From: CAG-791 sp963658695
GTDB lineage: Bacteria; Bacillota; Clostridia; Lachnospirales; Lachnospiraceae
Assembly (NCBI GenBank): GCA_963658695.1
Contig: CAVKRN010000038.1
Span: 1-21,218 of the forward strand
Length of the DNA stretch: 21,218 nucleotides
Reading direction: 5' to 3'
The notes under the pieces are model-generated. The model saw only the letters and a list, made by a program, of their open reading frames with translations, had not been told where the DNA came from and did not search any database. A program made the translations under genes and the position numbers. Of this stretch, positions 1-7,744 are shown one piece after another (positions within the stretch are counted from its first letter, which is position 1; each line of letters begins with the position of its first letter).

Positions 1-180
1 CTTCTTCTCCTCTTCACCAAATGCCTCGTGCCAAGTAGGGTCCGAAAGTGCCCCCTCCACCCAGTAGCGAATCGGCACCAAGAGGACCAACAGCAAAAGG
101 AGCAAAATAAGTCCCAGCAGCGCCAGGAGAATCCATCCGAGAACGCGCAGCGCGGACATTAGAACTGCGATTCCTGCCAT
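1..180 (-). CDS. DUF2953-like membrane protein, N-terminal part (runs off the window)
   Basis: The reading frame is open from the ATG at 178-180 to the window edge (60 codons), so only the N terminus is present. The start is supported by an AGGGGG ribosome binding site 7 bases upstream. Its first base is shared with the TGA of the preceding gene (TGATG overlap), which suggests translational coupling. Residues 15-37 form one very leucine-rich membrane segment followed by VPIRYWVEG. This layout (N-terminal helix, then VPIRY) is how I remember DUF2953 proteins starting; the family has no firm biochemical role and often sits near sporulation genes in Firmicutes. The DUF2953 call is inference from this short piece; a membrane anchor is directly visible. 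Confidence 0.55.
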   Translation of the reverse strand, partial: MAGIAVLMSALRVLGWILLALLGLILLLLLLVLLVPIRYWVEGALSDPTWHEAFGEEEKK

Positions 181-704
181 CACAAATCCCCCTTTACTCC
201 TTCTGCTGCACCTTTTACCGCATCACCCCTGTAGGCTCTGCCAGGCGCTTCCATTCCCGTTTCAATATCCGCTTCCATTCCTGCTTCTGTCCCCGTTTCG
301 ACGTCCGCTCCTGTCTTCGCTTCCATCCCTGTTCCGATATCCGCTTCTCTCCCGGCTTCGATGCGTGCATCCCGCCGCGCCAAAAAGGAAACAAGATCCG
401 CATTTTTCTGCGCATCCAGACATTCCTGAACAATCCGGCAAACCAGTTCCATCGCGCCCTCGCGTCCCCTGGCAAGGCCAATGATCATCGGGCAGTGCTT
501 TTTCACATAAGGCTGCTGCAGAAACGCGCTGTGGAAGAACTGCAGCTGCCCGTCAAAACAAGTCTCTCCGGATACCGGATCCGTGTCACATAAGGTGATG
601 ACATACAAAGAGAGGCTTCCCGCATTATGCTGAAGCCTCCACTTTATAACCTCCGGATGCTTGATTTCCGGATCCAAATATAAATCACGGTAATACTGTA
701 GCAT
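180..704 (-). CDS. Hypothetical protein with a repetitive C-terminal tail
   Basis: A 174-residue protein that I cannot assign to a named family. Residues 1-110 look like a compact globular domain, with an aromatic N terminus and the motif HSAFLQQPYVKKH at 58-70. I see no signal peptide or membrane segment. Residues about 117-153 are built from a 12-residue unit rich in Glu, Ala, Gly and Met (ADIGTGMEA, ADVETGTEA, ADIETGMEA), mirrored by a 72-base DNA periodicity. The gene starts 16 bases after the PBP stop and its TGA overlaps the next ATG, so it is co-transcribed with cell-wall genes upstream and a DUF2953-like gene downstream. The ATG at 704 has only a weak ribosome binding site; an AAGGAGG lies 26 bases upstream inside the end of the PBP gene, so the start is uncertain. 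Confidence 0.65.
   Translation of the reverse strand: MLQYYRDLYLDPEIKHPEVIKWRLQHNAGSLSLYVITLCDTDPVSGETCFDGQLQFFHSAFLQQPYVKKHCPMIIGLARGREGAMELVCRIVQECLDAQKNADLVSFLARRDARIEAGREADIGTGMEAKTGADVETGTEAGMEADIETGMEAPGRAYRGDAVKGAAEGVKGDL
247..354 (-). repeat. Tandem repeat coding for the acidic Gly-Met-Glu-Ala tail
   Basis: The segment GCTTCCATTCCCGTTTCAAT at 247 recurs with few changes at 319, a spacing of 72 bases, with a half-unit of about 36 bases between. It lies inside the hypothetical gene and stays in frame, encoding 12-residue units ending TGMEA or TGTEA. It may vary in copy number between strains. Confidence 0.6.
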
Positions 705-720
705 TCGATTCCGCAGCGCT

Positions 721-2784
721 TTATACGCCGCCTCCTTGTTCTGTCTGCCCGGCAGCGCCCTGGCCGTTTACAGCTCCGGGGTCTGCCGCAGTCGGATCCT
801 GAACGCCGGGAACGCCCGCCGGATTCTGCGTCACATCACCGGCAGCGGCTCCGGGATCTGCCGCAGTCGCCCCTCCTGCTGTCTGCGTGTCGGTAGCAGT
901 ACCGGTCGTCTGCGTATCCGCGCCTGTCACCTGGGTGTCCGTCCCCGTCGTCTGCGTATCGGTTCCTGTCGTATCCTGTGTCGTCTCCGTCACGTTTGTC
1001 TGCGTCTGCGTTTTGGTAGAGGATTCCGGAATGCCGTCGCCGTCCAGATCGTATGCATCCGCTACGCCATCGCCGTTGGTGTCGATGGCATCCATGATAC
1101 CGTCACCGTCCGTATCCATATTCAGCGTCACCGTCGTTCCGGTGGATGCCGAAGGATCGGAGGAATCCGAGGATTCGGTGTCTACACCGACCATTATATA
1201 GTTGGCATCGTCATCCTCGCCCGCTGCCGGCGTATAGTCAAAGTACTCATCCATAACGCTCCGGGCCACCGGAACCGCCGAGACGCCGCCGCTTCCAGCG
1301 CCCTCCACGATAACGGTGATGGCGATCTCCGGATTCGACTCCGGTGCAAACCCGGTAAACCAGGCATGGGATGTGCTCTGTCCGGTCACGATTTCTGCAG
1401 ACCCCGTCTTGCCGCAGGGGTTATAGGGGCGAGAGCTGAGCTTGGTTGCCGTACCTTCCTCTACAACGTCCCGCATCATTTCCCGCATCTTGGCCGCAAC
1501 CTCCGCAGTCATTACGGTGCGGTATTCCTCCGGCTGTGTCTGCGTAATCACTGTACCGGTTCCTGTCTTAACACTGGCAATGATCTGATCCTTGTGGATG
1601 GTGCCGCCATTGGCAATGGCTGCTGTCACCATATTCAGGTGCATGGGCGTCATCAAAGTCGATCCCTGTCCGATGGACAGCTGCGTGACATCTTCGGTGG
1701 ACGTGGTATCCGACAAATCGTAGGAGCTGATGCCGGACGGAAGATCGTAGGGCAGACTCTCCCCGAACATCATCGTGTTCAAAAGTGTTGCAAACGAGGT
1801 GCGATCCAGGCTGTTGCCGATGTTGACAAAGGCACTGTTGCAGGACTTTGCAAAGGCCTTCTTCAGATCCACCTCGCCGTGCGCCGTCCAGTGGTAGCAG
1901 TGGATCGGCTGTCCGTCCGCCAGCGTATAGGTATTGTCATAGCCAACGCAGTTATAGGTGAAGTTATTGGCCTTGCTCATATCTTCATCCATAAACTCAA
2001 TGGCATCAAAAATCTTAAAGGTGGAGCCCGGTGCGTAAAGTCCCTGTGTCACCCGGTTCACCAGTGTTCCCGATTCGGTATCCGATCCCAGATTCTCCCA
2101 CAGCGCTTCGATGTCATTGGGATCAAAATCCGGTTTTGAAACCATGCACAGAATATTGCCGGTGTTCACATCCGTCACAATGACGGCACCGTTGTTATCT
2201 CCCAGCGCGTCCGAGGCCGCCTGCTGCAACGACAGATCCAGTGTCGTATATACATCATCGGCCGGGTATTTTTCCCCGCTCTCATCGAGTGAAGCCTTTT
2301 CCGACAGCGAAATGTCGGAATGGGTGAGATTGTAATCCTCCAGCTGCTCAACGCCGCTTCCGCCCTTGTAGGTATAACCAACGATATGGGCGAACAGATT
2401 CGCATAAGGGTACGAACGCACCTCGCTCCCGTCTTCGCCGGTCACTGTCTGCGCCAGCACTTCCCCACTGGCCGCATAGATCTTTCCGCGGGTGTTCTTC
2501 TCCAGAAGAGCCTCCTCGCGCTTATTGTAGTCGTTTTCGAAAAGCTGTTTGGAATTGCTGTTGGTATAGATCAGAAAATAGACAATCATCGCACCAAACA
2601 GTGCAGAAATGGCCGCCCCCGAAAAAAAGACCTGGCGGCGGACTCTTGTTTTCTCCCTGACAAGTGCGGAGGCCTTGGCCTTCCGGCTCCTTTCCCCCGC
2701 TTCTGCGCGGCGCCCGCCGTCGGACCTTCTCTCCGTGCGGCTCCTGCCTCTTTGATCTGAATACCTTGAATATCTCTCAGTCAT
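721..2784 (-). CDS. Class B penicillin-binding protein (peptidoglycan D,D-transpeptidase) with a calcium-loop and Thr-rich C-terminal tail
   Basis: A 687-residue transpeptidase that would cross-link peptidoglycan outside the membrane, paired with the SEDS glycosyltransferase encoded just upstream. Residues 1-50 are strongly basic and cytoplasmic; about 51-73 is the single membrane anchor. The short N-terminal region begins with TRGKIYA (98-104), the usual RG.I motif. The catalytic triad is intact: STFK at 254-257 (nucleophile Ser254), SCN at 314-316, KTGS at 459-462. The frame is open further upstream, but the true start is the ATG at 2784, preceded by AAGGA inside the end of the SEDS gene; the genes overlap by 8 bases (ATGACTGA). 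Unusual: residues 557-584 hold three 11-residue-spaced DxDGDG/DxNGDG loops, followed by Thr/Gln/Asp repeats (TGTDTQ type, about 591-636) and a Gly/Ala/Pro-rich end. Confidence 0.9.
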   Translation of the reverse strand: MTERYSRYSDQRGRSRTERRSDGGRRAEAGERSRKAKASALVREKTRVRRQVFFSGAAISALFGAMIVYFLIYTNSNSKQLFENDYNKREEALLEKNTRGKIYAASGEVLAQTVTGEDGSEVRSYPYANLFAHIVGYTYKGGSGVEQLEDYNLTHSDISLSEKASLDESGEKYPADDVYTTLDLSLQQAASDALGDNNGAVIVTDVNTGNILCMVSKPDFDPNDIEALWENLGSDTESGTLVNRVTQGLYAPGSTFKIFDAIEFMDEDMSKANNFTYNCVGYDNTYTLADGQPIHCYHWTAHGEVDLKKAFAKSCNSAFVNIGNSLDRTSFATLLNTMMFGESLPYDLPSGISSYDLSDTTSTEDVTQLSIGQGSTLMTPMHLNMVTAAIANGGTIHKDQIIASVKTGTGTVITQTQPEEYRTVMTAEVAAKMREMMRDVVEEGTATKLSSRPYNPCGKTGSAEIVTGQSTSHAWFTGFAPESNPEIAITVIVEGAGSGGVSAVPVARSVMDEYFDYTPAAGEDDDANYIMVGVDTESSDSSDPSASTGTTVTLNMDTDGDGIMDAIDTNGDGVADAYDLDGDGIPESSTKTQTQTNVTETTQDTTGTDTQTTGTDTQVTGADTQTTGTATDTQTAGGATAADPGAAAGDVTQNPAGVPGVQDPTAADPGAVNGQGAAGQTEQGGGV

Positions 2785-4540
2785 CGTAGAATCCTTCGTT
2801 ATCCGGGGCAGAGCTGATACGGTGCCTAGACACTCCTGACTGCGCGCCAGACGCATAAGAAAGCCGCTGCTGCCCTGCATATGAGGTACGCGTGCCTGCA
2901 TGGCTTCGATTCGACTGCATTGATTGTCCCTGATACGGCTCTTTGCTGCGTCCCATCCTCTCGGAAGCGTATGCGCTTCCGCTTCTGTATCCATACGTCT
3001 GTGCCGAATGAGACGCATACGCGCCCTCACTCCTGCGTCTTGCTGTTCCGGAGGATTCCGATGCATAGGACGTATAGTCCCGCCCCTCTCTGCGCCGTAC
3101 CGCAGCCGTACCGGATACATATGCATCACCTCTGCGTCTGCCGGAGGCATATGCGGCACGCGGCTCTCTTCCGCGCTCGCCCTGTCTTGCTCTCTCCTGA
3201 AGTCTTGCCTTCCGCGCCTGCTTTCGTTGCAGCTCCTCCAGCTTCTCGCCGCGCAGGATACACATGGCTTCCACCAGAGTGAAAATGATCAGCGTAGACA
3301 AAATGGAGCTGCCGCCGTAGCTGATAAAGGGGAGCGTCACGCCCGTCAGCGGGATAAACTTCGTCTGACCGCCCAGGGTCAGGAACATCTGGAAAATATA
3401 GCAGATGGCAGCGCCGTAGGCCATCAGCCGGTAAAACCGGTCCGCAAAGCCGGCCGCCAGCTCCAGCATGACGATGAAGCAGCTGATGCCCACCAGAATC
3501 ACGCAGACACCTACGAGCTGACCCAGCTCCTCACAAACCGCCGCAAAGACAAAGTCCGATTCCACAAAGGGGACAGCCGACGGCGTTCCCTGACCGAGTC
3601 CGACGCCGAACAAGCCGCCGGCTCCGATGGCAAACAGAGATTGTGTGATCTGATAGCCGATGGAATCAATCAGACTCCACGGATCCAGAAAGGCCTGCAC
3701 GCGCTCCTGGATATGCGAAAACATAAAATAACAGATGACAGCGCCGGTTCCGCCAAGACCAAAGCCCGCTGCCAGAATCCACCACGCGCCGGTGGCAAGA
3801 AATGCCATGAAAAGAAATACGACAAAAAAGATCAGACCGCTTCCCAAGTCTGTGGATCCCACCAGCACCAGCACATGCGCTGCCGCCATTGCCGTCACGA
3901 TGGCCAGGCTCTTAAAGTCCTGCACATCCCGCAGCGTGCTGGCAAGGAAGAGAATGTATAAGATCTTGACAAACTCTGAGGGCTGGAAGGTGACACCGGC
4001 AATGGTGTAGGTGATGTTCGCTCCCAGTGTTGTCGCTCCCAGCAGCATAACCACTGCCAGAATGGCAATGCCGACAAAGCCAAACCCGTAGCCAAAGTTC
4101 TTCAGAAGCCGCATCTGTCCCCGCAGCATCGGAAGCGTAAAGGTAATCACCAGTCCCAGTGAGGCGATCATCATCTGATGCACCGCATTGTCAAAGGACA
4201 GCCTCGACTGCACCACCAGTCCCACCGACAGCAGCATGCACATGTTGTTGAACAGGGGCATGTTGGCATGGCGATAGAGGGTTCGGTACAACAAAAAGAT
4301 CGCAAAAAACGCCGCAATGACGAAGATGGCGAACAGCATATATCTGCCATCCCCAAGAGCCACATACAGCGTAAAATAGCTGATCAGCTGGTATACGAGA
4401 ATCAGGATATTCTCCACCAGTGTGAGGCGCCGCACCTTCTGCCGGTCCTTCTGCACCAGCAGATAGAACGAGAGAATCGTGTAGGCAATCATGACGGCTA
4501 CAATGCCGTATTTTGTCAAAGCCAGGATATAAGTCCGCAT
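2777..4540 (-). CDS. FtsW/RodA/SpoVE-family SEDS peptidoglycan glycosyltransferase
   Basis: A 587-residue polytopic membrane protein that polymerises lipid II into glycan strands. Family marks: FQPSEF (185-190), the loop FLDPWSLIDSIGYQITQS (284-301), whose Asp292 aligns with the essential Asp of RodA/FtsW, EELG (337-340), and the signature GVTLPFISYGGSS (400-412). The membrane part ends near 430. A basic tail of about 150 residues follows, with repeated YAS motifs (AYASG, SYASE, AYASH, AYASE, SYASG) and many Arg; it is not part of the catalytic fold and should be cytoplasmic. The start at 4540 is the first possible one (an in-frame stop lies 6 bases upstream), yet it lacks a clear ribosome binding site. 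Coupled to the PBP gene downstream. The sequence does not decide between elongation (RodA), division (FtsW) and sporulation (SpoVE) roles. Confidence 0.9.
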   Translation of the reverse strand: MRTYILALTKYGIVAVMIAYTILSFYLLVQKDRQKVRRLTLVENILILVYQLISYFTLYVALGDGRYMLFAIFVIAAFFAIFLLYRTLYRHANMPLFNNMCMLLSVGLVVQSRLSFDNAVHQMMIASLGLVITFTLPMLRGQMRLLKNFGYGFGFVGIAILAVVMLLGATTLGANITYTIAGVTFQPSEFVKILYILFLASTLRDVQDFKSLAIVTAMAAAHVLVLVGSTDLGSGLIFFVVFLFMAFLATGAWWILAAGFGLGGTGAVICYFMFSHIQERVQAFLDPWSLIDSIGYQITQSLFAIGAGGLFGVGLGQGTPSAVPFVESDFVFAAVCEELGQLVGVCVILVGISCFIVMLELAAGFADRFYRLMAYGAAICYIFQMFLTLGGQTKFIPLTGVTLPFISYGGSSILSTLIIFTLVEAMCILRGEKLEELQRKQARKARLQERARQGERGREPRAAYASGRRRGDAYVSGTAAVRRREGRDYTSYASESSGTARRRSEGAYASHSAQTYGYRSGSAYASERMGRSKEPYQGQSMQSNRSHAGTRTSYAGQQRLSYASGAQSGVSRHRISSAPDNEGFYDD

Positions 4541-4596
4541 GAATTAAATATGTCGTGATTTGTGCAGCCAGACAGGCGAATGCGTACATTGCGTTC

Positions 4597-4642
4597 TGTA
4601 ACTGTTCAGCGCCATCTCGATTTTCCTTCGGAAAACCTCGAT
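4597..4642 (-). promoter_or_regulatory. Leader hairpin plus GGCGCTGAACAG motif upstream of the SEDS gene
   Basis: In the 124-base gap before the SEDS gene, the transcribed strand has a hairpin (4642-4614; stem TTTTCC/GGAAAA, loop GAA, with a G.A/A.G tandem mismatch lower in the stem), followed at once by GGCGCTGAACAGTTACA (4613-4597). The same hairpin occurs in the leuC leader (12666-12694) and the same motif before four other genes here. Function unknown; a cis-acting RNA module or intergenic repeat is inferred. Confidence 0.45.
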
Positions 4643-4664
4643 GCGGGTGACCCAAGGCCTCTGA

Positions 4665-7100
4665 CTACAGAGCCCCCTTCCGGTAATGTCCCGTCGTGTA
4701 CGCTGCCGGTGCCTGCGCCTTTGTATCTCCCGCAAACAGTGCAAGTATTTCGCCCATTTCCTCCGGCTTTTCCATGGTAAAGCTCAGAAGAAGGCTTCCG
4801 CATTGCTGCATCAGTGCATCCCCCAGACTCTTATGCAAAGAGGTGGGCACGCTGTTATAAAGTATGTTCTGACAATGGCGGCAATCCGTCCGTACCGGAA
4901 ACATTGCCCCCGTGCGATCCCGAAGAAACAGAGCTTGATCCATGCCCTTGTTCCCGGATCCGCTGCCCAAAAGGCAGTTCTTTTTGGTCTTGCGGATGCA
5001 CCCTGCGCTCAGCATCAGCGGAACACGCCCATACACCAAAAGCGCTGCATCCTCCATGTCTTCTTCAAAGGTTCTTTGAAGCTCTTTCCGGTCCAGCTCC
5101 ACCGGGAGCATCCGGAAAAAGCTGCCCGCCTTCGGACCATTCTCCCGCAGTACCCGAAGACTATTTGCGTTCCAGGTGTACAGAAAGCTGTCCGCAAGGA
5201 CCGCTCTATCATACTCTTTCTCTTTTAAAAATTCCAGTTCTTCCAAGGATCTTGTAACAAATCCGTAAAATTTGTCACTATTTTCCTTATAAAATGCCTC
5301 CAGCCATGCCCGGTCGCTCTCCCGGAAAACGTACGGAAGCGCCGCCAGTACCGGGATTCGGCAGTCCATATTCTCTTCCAGTGCAGCAATTTCCCGGCGC
5401 ACCGCTTCCGCCGCGTCCAGTGCCTGTCCATCCAGAATCAAGGCATAGGTTTTCTTCTCTACTCTTCCCGGCAGGCTGCTGGTCGGTTCCACTTGCCGCT
5501 TTGCCTGCGCCTGCCTTATTTTTCCCATCCGGGAAATCCAGTGGATGGCAGCCTTTGCCTGCGGCAGTGTCTGCACCTGAATGAGAAATCGTGCAAGACA
5601 TCCCTGATGAACGGAAAGGTGCTCTTTCACAAATTCAACCGAATCACCGGGTGCAGCGACTTCTGCGGATTCCATGGATGCAACGGCCCTGCAGGGTGCA
5701 ATGGATTCGGCAGACTCTGCTATTCCCGTGGTCGCCGTGGTTCCCGGCGACTTGGTTTCTTCCCCGGGTGCACAGGCGCTCTGCAAAAACGCCTCCGCCG
5801 CCTGTCTTCGCAGCTCGCCCAGCGCCGATACCGGCAGGAAGGATCTTCCGTCCGTCTCGATGAGGAGCGTTTGAAACTCCAGCGGAAGGTTTCCCGTTTT
5901 GCCCAGCTTGCCGGCGATGTCCTCTCTTGTCAGCGCACGTTTTTTCGCCTCCTGCACCAAGGCTCCCTTTACGCTTACACAAACGCCGCTCTCCCTGGCA
6001 AACAGCTCCAGCTCGGCCTCCCGTCCGGCCTTAATCACAGCTCTTGCCTGCACGGAAACCTTTTTCTCCTTTTCCAGGTACTGACTGCGGATTTTTGCAA
6101 GGAGTGTCGGATCTGCGCCGCGGTAGCCCGGCTCATGCATAGTCACCAGCTCCTTACCGTTTCTTCGTTCATAATAACCGGTGCATAAATCGCTGCGGAT
6201 GTACAGCTGATTCAAGGCATCAAGGTCCTCCCTGTCGATGCTCCAGACGCCGGGCCTTCCCTTGGCGTCCCACTCATAAAAGCGATCGATGTACTTGCGA
6301 TAAATAGCGGTGGTGCCGGCCACGTATTCCGGCTTTTTCATTCTTCCTTCAATCTTGAAGGAGTCGATGCCGGCATCCATCAGCTCTGGAAGAATCGGAA
6401 GGGCGCACATATCTTTCATGGAAAGAGGATAACACATCCCGCCCTTTCCAAGGGCAGTTCCGCCTTCTTCCAGGGCTTCGTAAGGAAGCCGGCAGGGTCC
6501 TGCGCACCGTCCCCGGTTCCCGCTTCGTCCCCCCAGAAAGCTGGATAAAAGGCACTTTCCGGAATAGGAATAGCACATGGCGCCGTGAATGAAGCTCTCG
6601 ATTTCAAGGCCTTCCTTTTTCAGTGCCTTGATCTCCGAAAGAGACAGCTCTCTGGCCGGCACCACGCGAACAAACCCCTGGCGTTTTAAAAAGCGTACCG
6701 CTTCTGCCCCGGTTACCGACATCTGCGTGCTGGCATGAAGCTCCAGTCCGGGACAAGCCTTTCGTATGCAGGCGGCTACGCCAAGGTCCTGTACGATTAC
6801 GCCGTCCAGTCCAGCCTCATACATGCGACCAACAAAGGCCGTAAGGTCCGCCAGTTCTTCCTGCCTTGTCAGCGTGTTGACCGTCAGATAGATCCGGACG
6901 CCGAACAGATGTGCCCGCTGCAGGGCATCCTGCAGCTCCTCCTCTGTGAAGTTGCCGGCATAGGCCCTGGCGCCGAACTGCCGGCCTGCAAGATATACCG
7001 CATCTGCCCCTGCATTTAGGGCGCCGCGAAACGCTTCCATATTCCCGGCCGGGGCCAGGAGCTCTGTTTTCCGTTGAGTTTCCAATGGTTGGTTCTGCAT
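4665..7100 (-). CDS. U32 family protein (peptidase U32 / RNA-hydroxylation type), long clostridial form
   Basis: An 811-residue protein. The N terminus (ELLAPAGNMEAF at about 13-24) and the signature near 169-203 (SFIHGAMCYSYSGKC, then NRGRCAGPCR) are diagnostic of the U32 family. Cys176, Cys183, Cys199 and Cys203 match the cysteines that bind an Fe-S cluster in characterised relatives. Those relatives (RlhA, TrhP) act in rRNA or tRNA hydroxylation, so the old 'collagenase/peptidase' label is probably misleading here. A low-complexity Ala/Ser/Glu linker at about 445-490 leads to a C-terminal region ending with DCRHCQNILYNSVPTS, as in long clostridial members. I chose the ATG at 7100 because AAAGGA precedes it by 5-6 bases; a TTG 18 bases upstream has no suitable site. 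It lies between zapA and the SEDS gene. Confidence 0.85.
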   Translation of the reverse strand: MQNQPLETQRKTELLAPAGNMEAFRGALNAGADAVYLAGRQFGARAYAGNFTEEELQDALQRAHLFGVRIYLTVNTLTRQEELADLTAFVGRMYEAGLDGVIVQDLGVAACIRKACPGLELHASTQMSVTGAEAVRFLKRQGFVRVVPARELSLSEIKALKKEGLEIESFIHGAMCYSYSGKCLLSSFLGGRSGNRGRCAGPCRLPYEALEEGGTALGKGGMCYPLSMKDMCALPILPELMDAGIDSFKIEGRMKKPEYVAGTTAIYRKYIDRFYEWDAKGRPGVWSIDREDLDALNQLYIRSDLCTGYYERRNGKELVTMHEPGYRGADPTLLAKIRSQYLEKEKKVSVQARAVIKAGREAELELFARESGVCVSVKGALVQEAKKRALTREDIAGKLGKTGNLPLEFQTLLIETDGRSFLPVSALGELRRQAAEAFLQSACAPGEETKSPGTTATTGIAESAESIAPCRAVASMESAEVAAPGDSVEFVKEHLSVHQGCLARFLIQVQTLPQAKAAIHWISRMGKIRQAQAKRQVEPTSSLPGRVEKKTYALILDGQALDAAEAVRREIAALEENMDCRIPVLAALPYVFRESDRAWLEAFYKENSDKFYGFVTRSLEELEFLKEKEYDRAVLADSFLYTWNANSLRVLRENGPKAGSFFRMLPVELDRKELQRTFEEDMEDAALLVYGRVPLMLSAGCIRKTKKNCLLGSGSGNKGMDQALFLRDRTGAMFPVRTDCRHCQNILYNSVPTSLHKSLGDALMQQCGSLLLSFTMEKPEEMGEILALFAGDTKAQAPAAYTTGHYRKGAL

Positions 7101-7115
7101 CGTTTTCCTTTGCAA

Positions 7116-7146
7116 CAAGAAAGGGCACCGGACTCCTCCGATGCCC
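7116..7146 (-). terminator. Terminator-like hairpin in the leader of the U32 gene
   Basis: On the minus strand, GGGCATCGGA (7146-7137) pairs over 10 positions (one G.T) with TCCGGTGCCC (7132-7123) around a GGAG loop, followed by TTTCTTGTT. It ends only about 16 bases before the U32 start codon. It could end the ruvAB-zapA transcript or act as an attenuator of the U32 gene. The T tract is interrupted, so it may be weak. Confidence 0.4.
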
Positions 7147-7164
7147 CTCCCTTACGTCTGAATT

Positions 7165-7233
7165 TATAACCGTTTAGCATTCGTCCCATTTCATCGTGCA
7201 TTGGCTGCCTGCAGACAAATTCACATTTGAAAT
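7165..7233 (-). promoter_or_regulatory. Leader hairpin plus TGCTAAACGG motif between zapA and the U32 gene
   Basis: Reading the minus strand, ATTTCA (7233-7228) and TGAAAT (7193-7188) close a hairpin with the inner arms GTG...CTGC and GCAG...CAC. It is followed by AATGCTAAACGGTTATAAA (about 7182-7164). The order and stem sequences match the elements before leuD (11251-11317) and within the leuC leader (12734-12779). Role unknown. Confidence 0.4.
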
Positions 7234-7250
7234 AGGGAAAGAACACCGCA

Positions 7251-7667
7251 TCAGTGCTTCTGTTCCTGTCTGGTCTTGAGCTCCGTCTCCAAGCGAATGA
7301 TCGTCTTGGCATTCTCGTCGCTTTCTGCGCGGGCGGCCTTGAGATTCTTCTCCGTCGTCTCCAGCTTCATCTGGGTGGCAATGAGCTCGTGCTTGAGATC
7401 GTACAGGTCCTTCTCCCTGCTCTCACTGTCTTTTTTGAGTTCTTCGGATTCCTGAACGGCGTGAAAATAATCATCCGCCAGGTTGATCTGCATCAGAACA
7501 TTGCGAAAATCCGGGCTGAGCCTTGTGTAGCTGTCGCTCTTGCGGAACTCACTGATCTTCCCGTTCAGATAGGAAGCCACCTTCTGAATATACTCCTCAC
7601 TCTCGAATCCGGAAATGGTGTATACCTTTCCGTCAATAATCACTTCCGCATTTGTCTTGGCTGCCAT
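7251..7667 (-). CDS. zapA: Cell division protein ZapA
   Basis: A 138-residue protein with the ZapA layout: an N-terminal domain (NAEVIIDGKVYTISG..SEEYIQKVASYLNGKI) of about 50 residues, then DDYFHAV and a long charged coiled coil to the end. ZapA binds FtsZ and bundles its filaments at midcell. The start at 7667 (MAAKTNAEV) is chosen because GAGGAGG and AAGGA precede it; upstream in-frame ATGs at 7700 and 7721 lack a ribosome binding site and fall inside a repeat arm. It sits downstream of ruvB and upstream of the U32 gene, an arrangement familiar in clostridia. The coiled coil after residue 75 is longer and more charged than in the short proteobacterial ZapA. Confidence 0.88.
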   Translation of the reverse strand: MAAKTNAEVIIDGKVYTISGFESEEYIQKVASYLNGKISEFRKSDSYTRLSPDFRNVLMQINLADDYFHAVQESEELKKDSESREKDLYDLKHELIATQMKLETTEKNLKAARAESDENAKTIIRLETELKTRQEQKH

Positions 7668-7694
7668 CGCTTCCTTTATCCTCCTCGCTGACTG

Positions 7695-7719
7695 GTACAT
7701 CGTCTGCAAAATAACCGGC
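7695..7719. repeat. Partial arm of the GTACATCGTTTGC repeat before zapA
   Basis: GTACATCGTCTGCAAAATAA and a further five bases differ from the first 25 bases of the arm at 9507-9531 at only two positions, after which similarity ends. The arm terminus lies 27 bases upstream of the zapA start codon. Confidence 0.7.
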
Positions 7720-7744
7720 AAAATACCAGATGCTCTATCAAAGT

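Noticed and set aside
736..2139. Long plus-strand open frame (467 codons) opposite the PBP gene
   Set aside because: It is antisense to a well-supported transpeptidase, is Cys/Arg/His-rich in a way typical of shadow frames, and has no ribosome binding site or family feature.
2785..3159. 125-codon upstream extension of the PBP reading frame
   Set aside because: It overlaps the SEDS tail in another frame. The ATG at 2784 has a ribosome binding site and the usual overlap of coupled genes, so the extension is probably untranslated.
6280..6295. CGATGTACTT as another repeat end
   Set aside because: It lies in the U32 coding sequence (encoding KYIDR) and similarity stops after nine bases; chance match.
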